A DNA stretch of 64,000 nucleotides from Mesorhizobium sp. 1M-11 (GCF_001303895.1 NZ_LJSD01000054.1:124001-188000), one strand, 5' to 3'. Positions 1 to 8,682 are shown, numbered from the stretch's first letter. The notes: a model not told the origin generated them from the letters alone. Program-made: numbers and translations.

Positions 1-33
1 GTCGATCTGTTTTCTGCTGGAGGGCTTGTCCAT
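1..33 (-). CDS. 5' end of an unidentified gene, cut by the window edge
   Basis: An ATG at 31-33 (minus strand) opens a frame of 11 codons (MDKPSSRKQID) that runs off the left edge. An AGGA ribosome-binding site lies about 6 bases upstream, and the start is 22 bases after the ridA stop, so it probably belongs to the same operon. Too little is visible to name the product; a transcriptional regulator is only a guess. Confidence 0.55.
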   Translation of the reverse strand, partial: MDKPSSRKQID

Positions 34-55
34 GGTATTCCTCATCAATCGTTCG

Positions 56-544
56 TCAGTCAATCGCGACGATGGCTTCGATCTCGACAGTGATCTGGCC
101 GGGTAGCGAACCTTGGCCTATGGCAGAGCGGGCATGCGCGCCGGCCGGCCCGAAAACGTCGATCATCAGGTCGGAGCAGCCATTGATGACCGCCGGATGG
201 TCGGCGAAATCCGGTACGGCGTTGACCATGCCGAACAGCTTGACCAGGCGGCGCACGCGCGAAAGGTCGCCCAGGGCCGCGTGCATAACCGCGATCAGGT
301 TGACGCCGGTCAGCTGGGCATGAGCGTAGGCCTGCTCGATGGTGACATCCGCGCCGACCTTGCCGATATGCTTGCGGCCGTCAGTTTCGATCGGTCCTTG
401 GCCTGACAGGAACAGCAGCTTGCCTTCCTGCACATGGGTGACGAAATTGGCGATCGGCGGCGGCGCCTCGGGAAGCGTGATCCCGAGCGCCTTCAATCGC
501 TCATAGGGCGTCTCGTGCGGACGCTTCGTTGTCGAAAAATTCAT
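56..544 (-). CDS. RidA/YjgF-family protein
   Basis: 162 residues, the size of the longer RidA-like proteins. The C-terminal part carries the family pattern ARSAIGQGSLPGQITVEIEA, with the Arg and the VEIEA strand that close the active-site cleft. RidA-family proteins hydrolyse reactive enamine/imine intermediates from amino-acid metabolism, or act on related small molecules. The gene begins 12 bases after the stop of the upstream ATPase gene, so it is probably the penultimate visible gene of the ABC operon and may act on the imported substrate or its breakdown products. The exact substrate cannot be told from sequence. Confidence 0.85.
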   Translation of the reverse strand: MNFSTTKRPHETPYERLKALGITLPEAPPPIANFVTHVQEGKLLFLSGQGPIETDGRKHIGKVGADVTIEQAYAHAQLTGVNLIAVMHAALGDLSRVRRLVKLFGMVNAVPDFADHPAVINGCSDLMIDVFGPAGAHARSAIGQGSLPGQITVEIEAIVAID

Positions 545-556
545 GCAAGGCTCCAG

Positions 557-1549
557 TCAGGCTCTTCCGTCGTGGCGGATACAGGCCACATGATGCCCAC
601 CGTCGATCTCGACGGTAGGCGGAACGATTTCCGCGCAGGCGGCAATCGCCTCGGGGCAGCGGGTGCGGAAGACGCAGCCGGACGGCGGCGCGATCGGGCT
701 CGCGATATCGCCCGTCAGCGCCACATGCGTGCGCCGGCGCGTCGGGTCTGGCACCGGTGCGCTGGCGAGCAGCGCCCTGGTGTAGGGGTGTCGCGGCGCA
801 GCATAGACCAGCTTGCTCGGACCCCGCTCCATCACCCGGCCGAGATACATCACCACCACCTCGTCGCAGAGATATTCGACCACCGACAGGTCGTGGGCGA
901 TGAACAGCAGTGTGAGCCCCAGCCTCTTCTGCAATTCGCCAAGCAGGTTGAGAACCTGCGCCTGCACCGACACGTCGAGCGCCGAAACCGGCTCATCGGC
1001 GACGACGAATTCCGGCTCCACGGCAAGCGCCCGCGCAATGCCGATGCGCTGGCGCTGACCGCCGGAAAATTCGTGCGGATAGCGCAAGGCGTGGTCCGGC
1101 GACAGGCCGACCAGCGTCAGCAGTTCAGCGATGCGCTCCTTGCGCTTCCTACCGCGCGGAAAACCGCAGGCGTCAAGCGCCTCGCCAAGGATGGCCGACA
1201 CGCGCAAGCGCGGATTGAGGCTGGAGAACGGGTCCTGGAAAACGATCTGAAGCTTGCGTCGATAGGCGCGCATCTCGGCGGTCGACAGCGAGAACAGGTC
1301 GACACCGTCGAACAGTGCCTTGCCCGAAGTCGGCTCGGTCAAGCGCAGGAGGACGCGGCCGGCAGTGGTCTTGCCGGAACCGCTCTCGCCGACCAGCCCC
1401 ACCGTCGAACCGCGCTTCACCGTGAAGCTGACATCCTCCACCGCGTGGACGATGCGGCCGTTGCGGGCCGGAAAATGTTTGGTGAGGCCCTCTACGACAA
1501 GCAGCGGCTTGGTCTCGATACGGCGATCGATCTCAGTGACGGCGCTCAT
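557..1549 (-). CDS. Peptide-type ABC transporter ATP-binding protein (DppF/OppF-like)
   Basis: 330 residues. Visible motifs are Walker A (GESGSGKTT), the signature FSGGQRQRIGIARAL and Walker B (FVVADEPVSALD), followed by the oligopeptide/dipeptide ABC C-terminal extension with a cysteine-bearing tail (CVFRTRCPEA...CAE) typical of DppF/OppF. The start overlaps the stop of the partner ATPase gene by 4 bases. It would pair with the DppD-like subunit to power uptake through the two permeases at 3785-5589. The family annotation does not reveal whether peptides, amides or other solutes are carried. Confidence 0.93.
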   Translation of the reverse strand: MSAVTEIDRRIETKPLLVVEGLTKHFPARNGRIVHAVEDVSFTVKRGSTVGLVGESGSGKTTAGRVLLRLTEPTSGKALFDGVDLFSLSTAEMRAYRRKLQIVFQDPFSSLNPRLRVSAILGEALDACGFPRGRKRKERIAELLTLVGLSPDHALRYPHEFSGGQRQRIGIARALAVEPEFVVADEPVSALDVSVQAQVLNLLGELQKRLGLTLLFIAHDLSVVEYLCDEVVVMYLGRVMERGPSKLVYAAPRHPYTRALLASAPVPDPTRRRTHVALTGDIASPIAPPSGCVFRTRCPEAIAACAEIVPPTVEIDGGHHVACIRHDGRA

Positions 1550-2565
1550 AGCTCCGCGCTCCTGATGCAGCGGGAGAACCCGTTCGCGCCGGCCGGTACC
1601 AGCGGCGGAGGCGCTGCCTTGCAGGGCGGGATGGCGAAGTCGCAGCGCGGCTCGAAGGTGCAGCCTGGCGGCAGCATGGTGATCGGCGGCACCGAGCCTG
1701 GAATGGAATAGAGGGCGCGACGCTCGCCCGCTGCATCGATATCACGCCCGGCATTCGGCGTGCAGGCGAGCAACCCCTTCGTGTAGGGATGGCGCTGATG
1801 CGCGAACAACTGGTTGACCGGCGCCTGCTCGACGACGCGGCCGGCATACATGACCACAACATTGTGAGCGATCTCGGCTACCACGCCGAGATTATGTGTG
1901 ATGAACAGAATGGACATGCCGAACTCGCCCTGCAACCGGCGCAACAGGTCGAGGATCTGTGCCTGGATGGTGACGTCAAGCGCCGTCGTCGGCTCGTCCG
2001 CGATCAGCAGCGAGGGGTTGCAGGCCAGCGCCATGGCGATCATGACGCGCTGGCGCATGCCCCCCGACATCTGGTGCGGATAGTCGTCCAGGCGCGAAGC
2101 GGCGTCCGGGATCTCGACATGCTTGAGCATGGTCAGGGCGCGCTTGCGCTTTTCCTCGCGGCTCACCTTCTCGTGCAGCGCGATCATCTCGCCGATCTGG
2201 TCGCCGACCGTATAGAGCGGGTTGAGACTGGTCATCGGCTCCTGGAAGATCATGGCGATCTCGCGGCCACGGATGCGGCGGAAGTCCGCGGGCCGGAAGG
2301 TGACGAGGTCATGCACGTTCTCGGTGCGATCGCGGAACAGGATCCGGCCGCCTTCGATCCTGCCTGGGTGCGACAGAAGTCCCATGATCGACAGGCTGGT
2401 GACCGACTTGCCGGAGCCACTCTCGCCAACCACGGCAAGCGTCTCGCCGCGCTTCAGGTCAAAGGTCACGCCGTCGACCGCCTTGGCGGTGACGTGCCGG
2501 GTAACGAACCAGGTCTTCAGGTCCTGGACGGACAGGATGGTGTCGGAGGCCAGGCTGTCGCTCAT
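1546..2565 (-). CDS. Peptide-type ABC transporter ATP-binding protein (DppD/OppD-like)
   Basis: 339 residues from the ATG at 2563-2565, which overlaps the amidohydrolase stop as ATGA; the frame stays open further upstream but that part lies inside the amidohydrolase gene and is non-coding in this frame. Walker A is GESGSGKS, the signature MSGGMRQRVMIAMAL and Walker B LLIADEPTTALD. The C-terminal CTFEPRCDFA...C motif is the OppD/DppD tail. It forms the heterodimeric motor with the ATPase at 557-1549. Confidence 0.93.
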   Translation of the reverse strand: MSDSLASDTILSVQDLKTWFVTRHVTAKAVDGVTFDLKRGETLAVVGESGSGKSVTSLSIMGLLSHPGRIEGGRILFRDRTENVHDLVTFRPADFRRIRGREIAMIFQEPMTSLNPLYTVGDQIGEMIALHEKVSREEKRKRALTMLKHVEIPDAASRLDDYPHQMSGGMRQRVMIAMALACNPSLLIADEPTTALDVTIQAQILDLLRRLQGEFGMSILFITHNLGVVAEIAHNVVVMYAGRVVEQAPVNQLFAHQRHPYTKGLLACTPNAGRDIDAAGERRALYSIPGSVPPITMLPPGCTFEPRCDFAIPPCKAAPPPLVPAGANGFSRCIRSAEL

Positions 2566-3785
2566 GATTTCCATCCGCAATGCGGGCAGACCTGGCCACC
2601 GCTCGGCGCGCCTTCCACCGGCACGTAGCGGTGCGCAGGAACTGCCTCGGCGCCGAGGATCGCATGGCGCGGCTCGAACAGGCGGTGCAGCGTCGAGGCC
2701 GCTCCCTGCGAATCCTTCACCGTCACATCGGCCTCGACGAGATCGAACAGCGTGAATTCGGCCGGCTTGCCCTTCTCCATGAGCTTTTCGCTCGGCAGCG
2801 AGATCGCCCGCCGCGGCGCGACGGTGGAGGCGGCGACGACATCTTCGAATGCCATGCCAAGCGAGAGAAGCTTCGACATGGTGGTGGCCATATCCCACAC
2901 GGACGTGTCCATCGAACGGTTGTGCAGGTCGGTCGAGATCGTCTTCGGCGGCAAGCCGCGCGAAAGCGCTGCCTTGGCCACGTCGAAGGAGAAGGAGGCG
3001 CCGCCATGGCCGACGTCGAGCACGATGCCGCGCGCGGCCGCGTCCTCGGCCAGCCGGTAGAGGTCCTCGTCCTCGAGGATCGACCCGCCGGCCTTGCCGT
3101 TGAAGCAATGGGTGACGATATCGCCTTCCGAAAGCAGCGGCAGGATGTCGTCGTAGAGCGGCGGCGGTTCGCCGACATGCACCATGATCGGCAGCTTCAA
3201 GATGCGGCTGAACTTCTTCGCCAGCCGCACCGGGGTAAGGTCCCAGCCACCAGTGATGACATGGCTTGCCCGCACCTTCAGCCCGACAATGACATCGCGA
3301 TTAGCCTCGACGGTGGCGATGGTGCGGTCGATGTCGATCGAGCGCATGTCGATCAGTTCGGAGACGCGGTTGCAGGCCACCAGCCCGATCGAGCCTATGT
3401 TCAGGAAGGCGTAGATATTCTCCCGCGCCGGCTCGATGACATATTCGCGAAAGCCGTGGAAATTAGCCTCGCCGGCCGAGCCCGCGTCGACCATGGTGGT
3501 AACGCCGCGCGCCGCGCCGCACTGCTCGGGGCGCAGCGAGATGTCGGTGCCGCCATACCAGACATGGACATGCAGGTCGGTCCAGCCGGGTGACAGATAT
3601 GCGCCGTTCGCCTCCACGGTCCGCACATCGTCGCCCGCCGCGATTGTCGACCCGATCTCGGCGATACGACCGTCCCTGCCGACCAGCACATCCAGCCGTT
3701 CGGGGAAACCGGAGCCGAAGCCGACAGGCCTTGCCCCGCTGATCAGCAGCGGCCGCTGAGCTTGCGGGAAGCGATTGGCGAACAT
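2562..3785 (-). CDS. Amidohydrolase/deacetylase-family metallohydrolase
   Basis: 407 residues of the amidohydrolase superfamily, the branch annotated as amidohydrolase/deacetylase (dihydroorotase- or D-aminoacylase-like). Expected metal ligands are visible: HVH in DLHVHVW near residue 73, a Lys in VGLKVRAS for the carbamylated lysine, His in IMVHVG, His in VTHCFNG and Asp in STDLHN. It lies between permease and ATPase genes with start and stop overlaps on both sides, so its substrate is probably the imported compound (an N-acyl or cyclic amide). Oddity: the C terminus ends in CPHCGWKS, a single CxxC knuckle not needed for the fold. Confidence 0.85.
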   Translation of the reverse strand: MFANRFPQAQRPLLISGARPVGFGSGFPERLDVLVGRDGRIAEIGSTIAAGDDVRTVEANGAYLSPGWTDLHVHVWYGGTDISLRPEQCGAARGVTTMVDAGSAGEANFHGFREYVIEPARENIYAFLNIGSIGLVACNRVSELIDMRSIDIDRTIATVEANRDVIVGLKVRASHVITGGWDLTPVRLAKKFSRILKLPIMVHVGEPPPLYDDILPLLSEGDIVTHCFNGKAGGSILEDEDLYRLAEDAAARGIVLDVGHGGASFSFDVAKAALSRGLPPKTISTDLHNRSMDTSVWDMATTMSKLLSLGMAFEDVVAASTVAPRRAISLPSEKLMEKGKPAEFTLFDLVEADVTVKDSQGAASTLHRLFEPRHAILGAEAVPAHRYVPVEGAPSGGQVCPHCGWKS

Positions 3786-4648
3786 CAGATATCCTTTGCC
3801 AGGCGGGGATCGAGGAGATCGCGCAAGCCGTCGCCGACCAGTTGCAGCGCGAGCACGGTGATGACGATGGCGGCACCCGGAAACATCATGATCCAGCCGG
3901 CCTGGTCCATATACTGCCGGCCGACCGCGATCATGGTGCCCCAGGTCGGGATGTCGGGTGAGATGCCGACGCCGAGAAACGAAAGGCCGGCCTCGGCCAG
4001 GATGGCGTTGGCGAAGATGAAGGTGCCTTGCACCAGTATCGGCGAGGCGATGTTGCGCAGCACATGCCGCACAAGGATCACCGGGGTCGGCACGCCGAGA
4101 GCGCGGGCTGCCTCGACATAGGGCAGCTCGCGGATCACCAGCGTCGAGGCGCGCACCACGCGCGCCAGCCGCGGCGCATAAACGATACCGAGTGCCATCA
4201 CAACGTTGACGGCGGTCGGGCCGAGTGCTGCGACCAGCGCGATAGCGAGCAATATGTCGGGAAAAGTCATCATGGCGTCGACAAGGCGCGACACCGGCAT
4301 GTCGAGCTTCTTGAAGAAGCCGGCCATCAGCCCGAGCACAATGCCGACGATCGACGAGAAGACCACGACGGCAAGCGCGACCGACAGCGAGGTGCGTGCG
4401 GCGTAAAGCATCCGGGAAAAGACGTCGCGGCCGAGATCATCGGTGCCGAACAGATGCGTGAGGCTCGGCGCCTCCAGCCGGTGCGCGACGGAAAGCTTGA
4501 CCGGCGCATAGGGTGCGATCCATGGCGCCAGAAGCGCGGCTAGCGCGATCACCACCAGCACGACCAGCCCGATCCCCGAGGTCGGCCGGCCCATCAGCCT
4601 CGCCAGCAGGTTGGGTTCGCTTTGCAGGGGGGCGGAGATGGCGGCCAT
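3785..4648 (-). CDS. Peptide-type ABC transporter permease (DppC-like)
   Basis: 287 residues starting MAAISAPLQSEPNLL at the ATG 4646-4648, which shares a base with the stop of the upstream permease (TGATG). The frame is open further upstream but overlaps that permease. There is one N-terminal hydrophobic segment (ISGIGLVVLVVIALAAL), then the GTDDLGRDVFSRMLYAARTS motif and the EAARALGVPTPVILVRHVLRN coupling-helix loop that define BPD_transp_1/DppC proteins. It forms the inner-membrane channel with the 4648-5589 product. Confidence 0.93.
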   Translation of the reverse strand: MAAISAPLQSEPNLLARLMGRPTSGIGLVVLVVIALAALLAPWIAPYAPVKLSVAHRLEAPSLTHLFGTDDLGRDVFSRMLYAARTSLSVALAVVVFSSIVGIVLGLMAGFFKKLDMPVSRLVDAMMTFPDILLAIALVAALGPTAVNVVMALGIVYAPRLARVVRASTLVIRELPYVEAARALGVPTPVILVRHVLRNIASPILVQGTFIFANAILAEAGLSFLGVGISPDIPTWGTMIAVGRQYMDQAGWIMMFPGAAIVITVLALQLVGDGLRDLLDPRLAKDI

Positions 4649-5589
4649 CAGGCGCGTACCCTTGGATCGATGGCAAGATAAAGCATGTCGATGGCGAAAT
4701 TCACCAGCACGTAGAGGCCGGCGATGACCAGGAGCGCGCCCTGGATGACCGGGTAGTCGCGCCTCAGCACCGCCGACACCACCAGCGAGCCGACGCCCGG
4801 CAGGCTGAACACCGTCTCGGTGACGACGGCACCGGAGATCAGCAGTGCCGCCGTCAGGCCGATGACGGTGAGGATCGGGATCAGTGCATTCTTCAGCGCA
4901 TGTTTGAGAACCACGCGCCACTCGCTCATGCCCTTGGAACGGGCAGTGCGCACATAGTCGTCGTTGAGCACGTCGAGCATGGAGGCGCGCGCGAAGCGCG
5001 TGATCAGCGCCGACGAGACGAGGCCGAGCGCCAGGGCCGGCAGGACGAGATGATTGAGCCGCTCGAGGAAGGATGCGCCCGGTCCGCCATAACCAGACGT
5101 GTCGAACCAGCCGAGCTTCACGGCGAAGAACTGGATGAACAGCAGGCCGAGCCAGAAGCTCGGCACGCTGGCCGCGAACATGGCCAGTGTCGTCGCCACC
5201 TGATCGAAGGTGGAGCCGCGCTTATAAGCTGAAAGGATGCCGACTGGCAGCGCAATCACTGTGGCGATCAATAGCGAGAAGACGGTGAGGAAGAAAGTCG
5301 GCTCGGCGCGTTGGGCGAGTGCCGTCGTCACCGGCTGGTTGAGGAAGATGGACTGGCCGAAATCGCCCTGCACGACGCCGAGAACATAGCGGCCGAACTG
5401 CACGACCATCGGCTGGTCGAGGCCGAGCCTCGAACGAAGTGCGGCGACGTCGGCGGCAGTGGCGTCCGGACCCAGCATGACGGCGGCCGGGTCGCCGGGC
5501 GTGACGCGCACGATGACGAAGACGATGGTCACGACCAGCGCCATTACCACGATCATGCCGAGGAGCCTGTTGAAGATGGTGCGCAGCAT
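4648..5589 (-). CDS. Peptide-type ABC transporter permease (DppB-like)
   Basis: 313 residues. The N-terminal segment MLRTIFNRLLGMIVVMALVV followed by RVTPGDPAAVMLGPDAT is characteristic of DppB/OppB, and the coupling loop is YVRTARSKGMSEWRVVLKHALKN. About six hydrophobic segments. It is separated from the binding-protein gene by a 102-base spacer holding two hairpins, which suggests differential expression of the membrane part. Confidence 0.93.
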   Translation of the reverse strand: MLRTIFNRLLGMIVVMALVVTIVFVIVRVTPGDPAAVMLGPDATAADVAALRSRLGLDQPMVVQFGRYVLGVVQGDFGQSIFLNQPVTTALAQRAEPTFFLTVFSLLIATVIALPVGILSAYKRGSTFDQVATTLAMFAASVPSFWLGLLFIQFFAVKLGWFDTSGYGGPGASFLERLNHLVLPALALGLVSSALITRFARASMLDVLNDDYVRTARSKGMSEWRVVLKHALKNALIPILTVIGLTAALLISGAVVTETVFSLPGVGSLVVSAVLRRDYPVIQGALLVIAGLYVLVNFAIDMLYLAIDPRVRA

Positions 5590-5623
5590 CGGCTCACGAT
5601 CCTTGCATAGTCGCTGGAAACTT

Positions 5624-5673
5624 GCCGGGCGCCGGCACCTTTCGGCGCCCGGCGGCCTCTTCCGCAGAAGAGG
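5624..5673 (-). promoter_or_regulatory. Tandem hairpins between binding-protein and permease genes
   Basis: Two perfect inverted repeats sit just downstream of the binding-protein stop on the minus strand. One is a 7-bp stem at 5656-5662/5667-5673 with a 4-base loop. The other is a 10-bp stem, GCCGGGCGCC at 5624-5633 with GGCGCCCGGC at 5644-5653. There is no long U run, so this is more likely an mRNA-stabilising or partially terminating element that keeps binding-protein transcript in excess over permease transcript. Confidence 0.65.
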
Positions 5674-5691
5674 ACGGGCGGGAGGAACGGC

Positions 5692-7230
5692 TTACTTTTC
5701 CAGATAAGCGTTCCAGAAGAAGGGCCACGGCGACGGCGTCATCCCTTGCAGGTTCGGCGCCTGCGCGGCGAGCGCGTTGAAGTCGCCGACCTTGTAGATC
5801 GGCGCTTCTTCGTAGATCACCTTCTGCACATCCTCATAAAGCTTGGCGCGCTTGGCCGGATCGGACTCGGCGTTGAAGGCCTCGACCACCTTGTGCTTCG
5901 CGTCGGTCGCCCACCAGCCAGGCGTCGTGTCCGACATGAAGCCATTGAGCGAGGGTTCGGGCAGGAAGGGGCTGTGGGTGATGTAGATGTCCCACAGCTT
6001 CGGGTCCTGGCGGTTCTTCGTCAGCGTCGCCCATTCGACCACGTCGAGTTGGACCTTGAAGCCGGCCTGCTCGAGATAGGCCTGTGCCACCTGCGCCATC
6101 TTGTAGTGGAACTCGTATTGGCGGCTGGTAAGGATGCGCAGCGGCTTCGAACCGTCGTAGCCGGCTTCCTTGAGCAGCGTCGCGGCGGTCTCGGTGTCGC
6201 CGTCGGACTTATAGGCGTCAGTGCCCACTTTATTGTGCCAGGCGAAGCCTTCCGGATACATCGATCCGTCGATTGTGAAGAAGTCCGTCGAACCGAAGGC
6301 GGCGGTCAGCATGTCGTTCGGGGCAAGTGCTGCCTGCACCGCTTTGCGGATGCGGATATCCGAATTCAGGCCTTCCTTGGTGTTCATGACGAAGACCGGC
6401 CAGCCGAACGGCTTGAGGATCACCGGCTTGGTCTTGCCGCCGGAGATCTTGTCGTAGGCTTCCACCGGCAACGCGTCGGCATAGGCGAATTGGCCAGCCA
6501 CCGCGCCCTCCACGCGTGTATTGGGGTCCGGCACCGGCACGAAGCGGATTTCGTCGAGATACTGCTTGCGCGCGCCGCCGTAGACGTTCGGCTCACCTTC
6601 GCGCGACTTGTAGCCGTCGAAGCGGGCAAGCTGGATGAACTGGTCGGGTTTGCGGTCCTTCAGCAGGTACGGACCCGTGCCTATGAATTTGGTGAGGGGG
6701 TCTTCACCGGCATTTTCCGATGGGATGATGATGGCCGCCGCATTGTTGAAAGCGAGCAGCGAGACCAGCGGCGCATAGGGTTTCTTCAGCACGATCTTGA
6801 TCGTGCTGGCGTCGACCGCTTCAATGGAACTGATCACCTCGGCCGCCTGCTTGCCGCGCGTCGCCACCTTCTCCCAGCGCTGCAGCGAGGCGACGACATC
6901 GGCCGAATCCATGTCGGAGCCGTCGTGGAATTTGATGCCGGTCCTGAGTGGGATGGTGTAGGTCAGCCCGTCCCCCGAAATCCCGGGCAGGTCGGCTGCG
7001 AGAAGCGGCGTGATGCTCCAGTCCTTGCCGAAGGTGTAGAGCGTCTCAAAGATGTGCTGGGTGACGATGCCAACCAGATCGGCGGTCGAGGCCATCGGAT
7101 CGAGCGTCGGCGGCTCGCCAACGGTCGCCACGTCGATCACGCCACCCTTGACCGGTTCGGCCCAGGCTCCTTGCACGGCAGGCAATGTCATTGCGGCAAG
7201 CAGCGCGGCAACACTCAACAAGCGTCTCAT
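5692..7230 (-). CDS. ABC transporter substrate-binding protein, family 5 (DppA/OppA-like)
   Basis: 512 residues with a Sec signal peptide (MRRLLSVAALLAAM...AWA, cleavage before EPVKGG). The mature part has the SBP_bac_5 layout: GEPPTLDPM near the N terminus, then LRTGIKFHDGSDMDSADVVASL, GTGPYLL, and the late IYEEAPIYKVGD motif. It is a periplasmic receptor for a peptide or other large solute and heads the operon that includes the amidohydrolase and RidA genes. An AAGGAG Shine-Dalgarno precedes the ATG. Ligand unknown. Confidence 0.92.
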   Translation of the reverse strand: MRRLLSVAALLAAMTLPAVQGAWAEPVKGGVIDVATVGEPPTLDPMASTADLVGIVTQHIFETLYTFGKDWSITPLLAADLPGISGDGLTYTIPLRTGIKFHDGSDMDSADVVASLQRWEKVATRGKQAAEVISSIEAVDASTIKIVLKKPYAPLVSLLAFNNAAAIIIPSENAGEDPLTKFIGTGPYLLKDRKPDQFIQLARFDGYKSREGEPNVYGGARKQYLDEIRFVPVPDPNTRVEGAVAGQFAYADALPVEAYDKISGGKTKPVILKPFGWPVFVMNTKEGLNSDIRIRKAVQAALAPNDMLTAAFGSTDFFTIDGSMYPEGFAWHNKVGTDAYKSDGDTETAATLLKEAGYDGSKPLRILTSRQYEFHYKMAQVAQAYLEQAGFKVQLDVVEWATLTKNRQDPKLWDIYITHSPFLPEPSLNGFMSDTTPGWWATDAKHKVVEAFNAESDPAKRAKLYEDVQKVIYEEAPIYKVGDFNALAAQAPNLQGMTPSPWPFFWNAYLEK

Positions 7231-7279
7231 AGCCTCTCCTTGTTCCCTTATTATGTAATTTATGCTTTATTTGTGTATG

Positions 7280-7308
7280 ACTATTCCATCCACTTTCCGT
7301 TTCGTCAA
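7280..7308 (-). promoter_or_regulatory. Candidate sigma-70 promoter of the ABC operon
   Basis: On the minus strand TTGACG (7303-7308) is followed after 17 bases by AATAGT (7280-7285), a 4/6 match to the -10 consensus, about 50 bases before the binding-protein ATG. The surrounding stretch is AT-rich compared with its neighbours. Assignment rests on consensus alone. Confidence 0.4.
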
Positions 7309-7485
7309 GCGCGAGCGGCTGACGACTCAATCCCTCCTGGCGCTGCCGCAACGCGCGACCGGCGCTGCGATCACGCGCCCGGCGTGAGAAATACTGTCTG
7401 ATTTGAAGGGAAAGATCTGACTGGCGAGTCATCGGCCGGCAGCGTCGGCCTCAATGCTCGGCGCCAGCATGCGATGGTTCTCTGG

Positions 7486-7580
7486 AGCAATTCCAGGAAA
7501 AGTGCACCGCGTTTTCCGTCCGGAATTGCTTAAAAAACAAAGAGCTAGAGGGTCTTCGCGAAAAACGGAAACGCTCTAGC
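7486..7580. repeat. Rhizobial-type palindromic intergenic repeat
   Basis: Two nested palindromic units: AGCAATTCC (7486-7494) pairs with GGAATTGCT (7522-7530), enclosing GGAAAA/TTTTCC, and GCTAGAG (7544-7550) pairs with CTCTAGC (7574-7580). The wording of the arms matches the short palindromic repeats commonly scattered between genes in Mesorhizobium/Rhizobium (RIME-like); that identification is from memory. The last arm contains the TAG stop codon of the TSUP gene. Confidence 0.7.
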
Positions 7581-8340
7581 CGGCAAGATGCATGGCGGCC
7601 GGCAACGCCAGCGACAGGCCTGACAGGAAAAGCAGTAAAAAGACGCTCGTGCGCATCGTCCGCTGCGACAGCGACGGCGGCCAGCGGCGCGCCGCATAGG
7701 TCATCAGCATCACTGTCGGTATGGCGAGAACGAGCGCGATAGGCGACAGGGACGGCAGGTTGCCGCTTGCCACCACGACGACGAGCCGGACCGCCTGCGC
7801 GGTGCCGAAAGCGGTGACCAGCGTTTCGCGAATGCGTGCATGCGGCAACGGCTGGCGAAAAAGAAGATAGACGAGCGGTGGACCACCGGTCGCGAACAAC
7901 CCGCTCATCAGGCCCGAGATGACGCCGAAGCCGACGAAACTCGCATTCGACGACCGCTTTGCCAAACCGGCGGGCCTGATGGCCAGTTGCAGGCTGGACA
8001 GCATGATGACCAGACCAAGTCCTATCTTCAAGAGATCGGACCGCGTATCCGCCAGCCATTCCAGCAGCGCATAACCCACGAACAGGGAAGGCAGGCTTGC
8101 GACCAGGATCAGCCGCAACTCCCGCAGAGCAACCTCGCGCCAGCCGCCCTGGACCAGCATCTGCGTGGCATTGATCAAGGTGAGCATGCCGACCATCGCG
8201 GCGGCATCGGGCAGAGGCAGCAGGCCGACGAGCGCGATCGCGCCCATCATGACCAGACCGAAGGCGAAACCCGTCAATGTCTGGACGTAGGCTGCGACCG
8301 CGGTAAAACCGACAAAGGCGACGAGAGACCCTAGACCCAT
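7576..8340 (-). CDS. TSUP-family (TauE/SafE) membrane transporter
   Basis: 254 residues, with about seven to eight hydrophobic segments and the typical internal duplication of TSUP proteins: an N-terminal glycine-rich helix (TGFAFGLVMMGAIAL) and a second half with SGLMSGLFATGGPPLVYLLF. This family exports sulfite, sulfoacetate or related small anions, or imports some; the substrate is not predictable here. It starts at the ATG 8338-8340 with a weak Shine-Dalgarno and appears monocistronic. The stop codon is supplied by an intergenic palindromic repeat, suggesting the repeat trimmed or extended the C terminus. Confidence 0.85.
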   Translation of the reverse strand: MGLGSLVAFVGFTAVAAYVQTLTGFAFGLVMMGAIALVGLLPLPDAAAMVGMLTLINATQMLVQGGWREVALRELRLILVASLPSLFVGYALLEWLADTRSDLLKIGLGLVIMLSSLQLAIRPAGLAKRSSNASFVGFGVISGLMSGLFATGGPPLVYLLFRQPLPHARIRETLVTAFGTAQAVRLVVVVASGNLPSLSPIALVLAIPTVMLMTYAARRWPPSLSQRTMRTSVFLLLFLSGLSLALPAAMHLAG

Positions 8341-8400
8341 GACATCCCGTACGACGCGGGGATGGAATCGCGCAAGCTGGCCACTGGGATCAAAACACGC

Positions 8401-8682
8401 CTATTTCAGCTCGATTTCGATGAAGGCGTATTCGCCGTCATTGGCGTTGATGACGTCGTGCTCGACGCCTTCCTTTCGGAAATAGGGCACGCCCTTCTTC
8501 ATCTCGGCGACGCTCTCGCCGTCGTCGGTCAGCAGCTTCACCTTGCCGTCCATCAGCGGCACGACGACATAGTCATGGCCATGGCGATGCCAGCCCGTGT
8601 TGGCGCCCGGCGCAAAACGGTACTCGGTGACGATGACGCGTTCGTTGTCGATGAAGACGGTGGCTTTGGCGGTTCCGGTCAT
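8401..8682 (-). CDS. Small cupin-domain protein
   Basis: 93 residues from MTGTAKATVF; this start has a clear AGGAGG 5 bases upstream (8688-8693), whereas a longer reading from 8715 has none. Cupin motif 1 is visible as GANTGWHRHGHDYVVVPLMDG (two His and a downstream acidic position) and motif 2 as FRKEGVEHDVINANDGEYAFIEIE. Single-domain cupins of this size bind a metal or a small ligand; no catalytic role can be assigned. The 60-base spacing to the TSUP start leaves open whether they are cotranscribed. Confidence 0.82.
   Translation of the reverse strand: MTGTAKATVFIDNERVIVTEYRFAPGANTGWHRHGHDYVVVPLMDGKVKLLTDDGESVAEMKKGVPYFRKEGVEHDVINANDGEYAFIEIELK

Noticed and set aside
434..1711. 425-codon plus-strand open frame opposite the ATPase gene
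   Set aside because: Antisense shadow of a high-GC gene; product is Arg/Gln/His-rich with no motif, while the minus strand has complete ABC ATPase motifs.
2566..3108. Upstream extension of the DppD-like frame
   Set aside because: Lies inside the amidohydrolase gene, is low-complexity Arg-rich, and a proper ATGA-coupled start exists at 2565.
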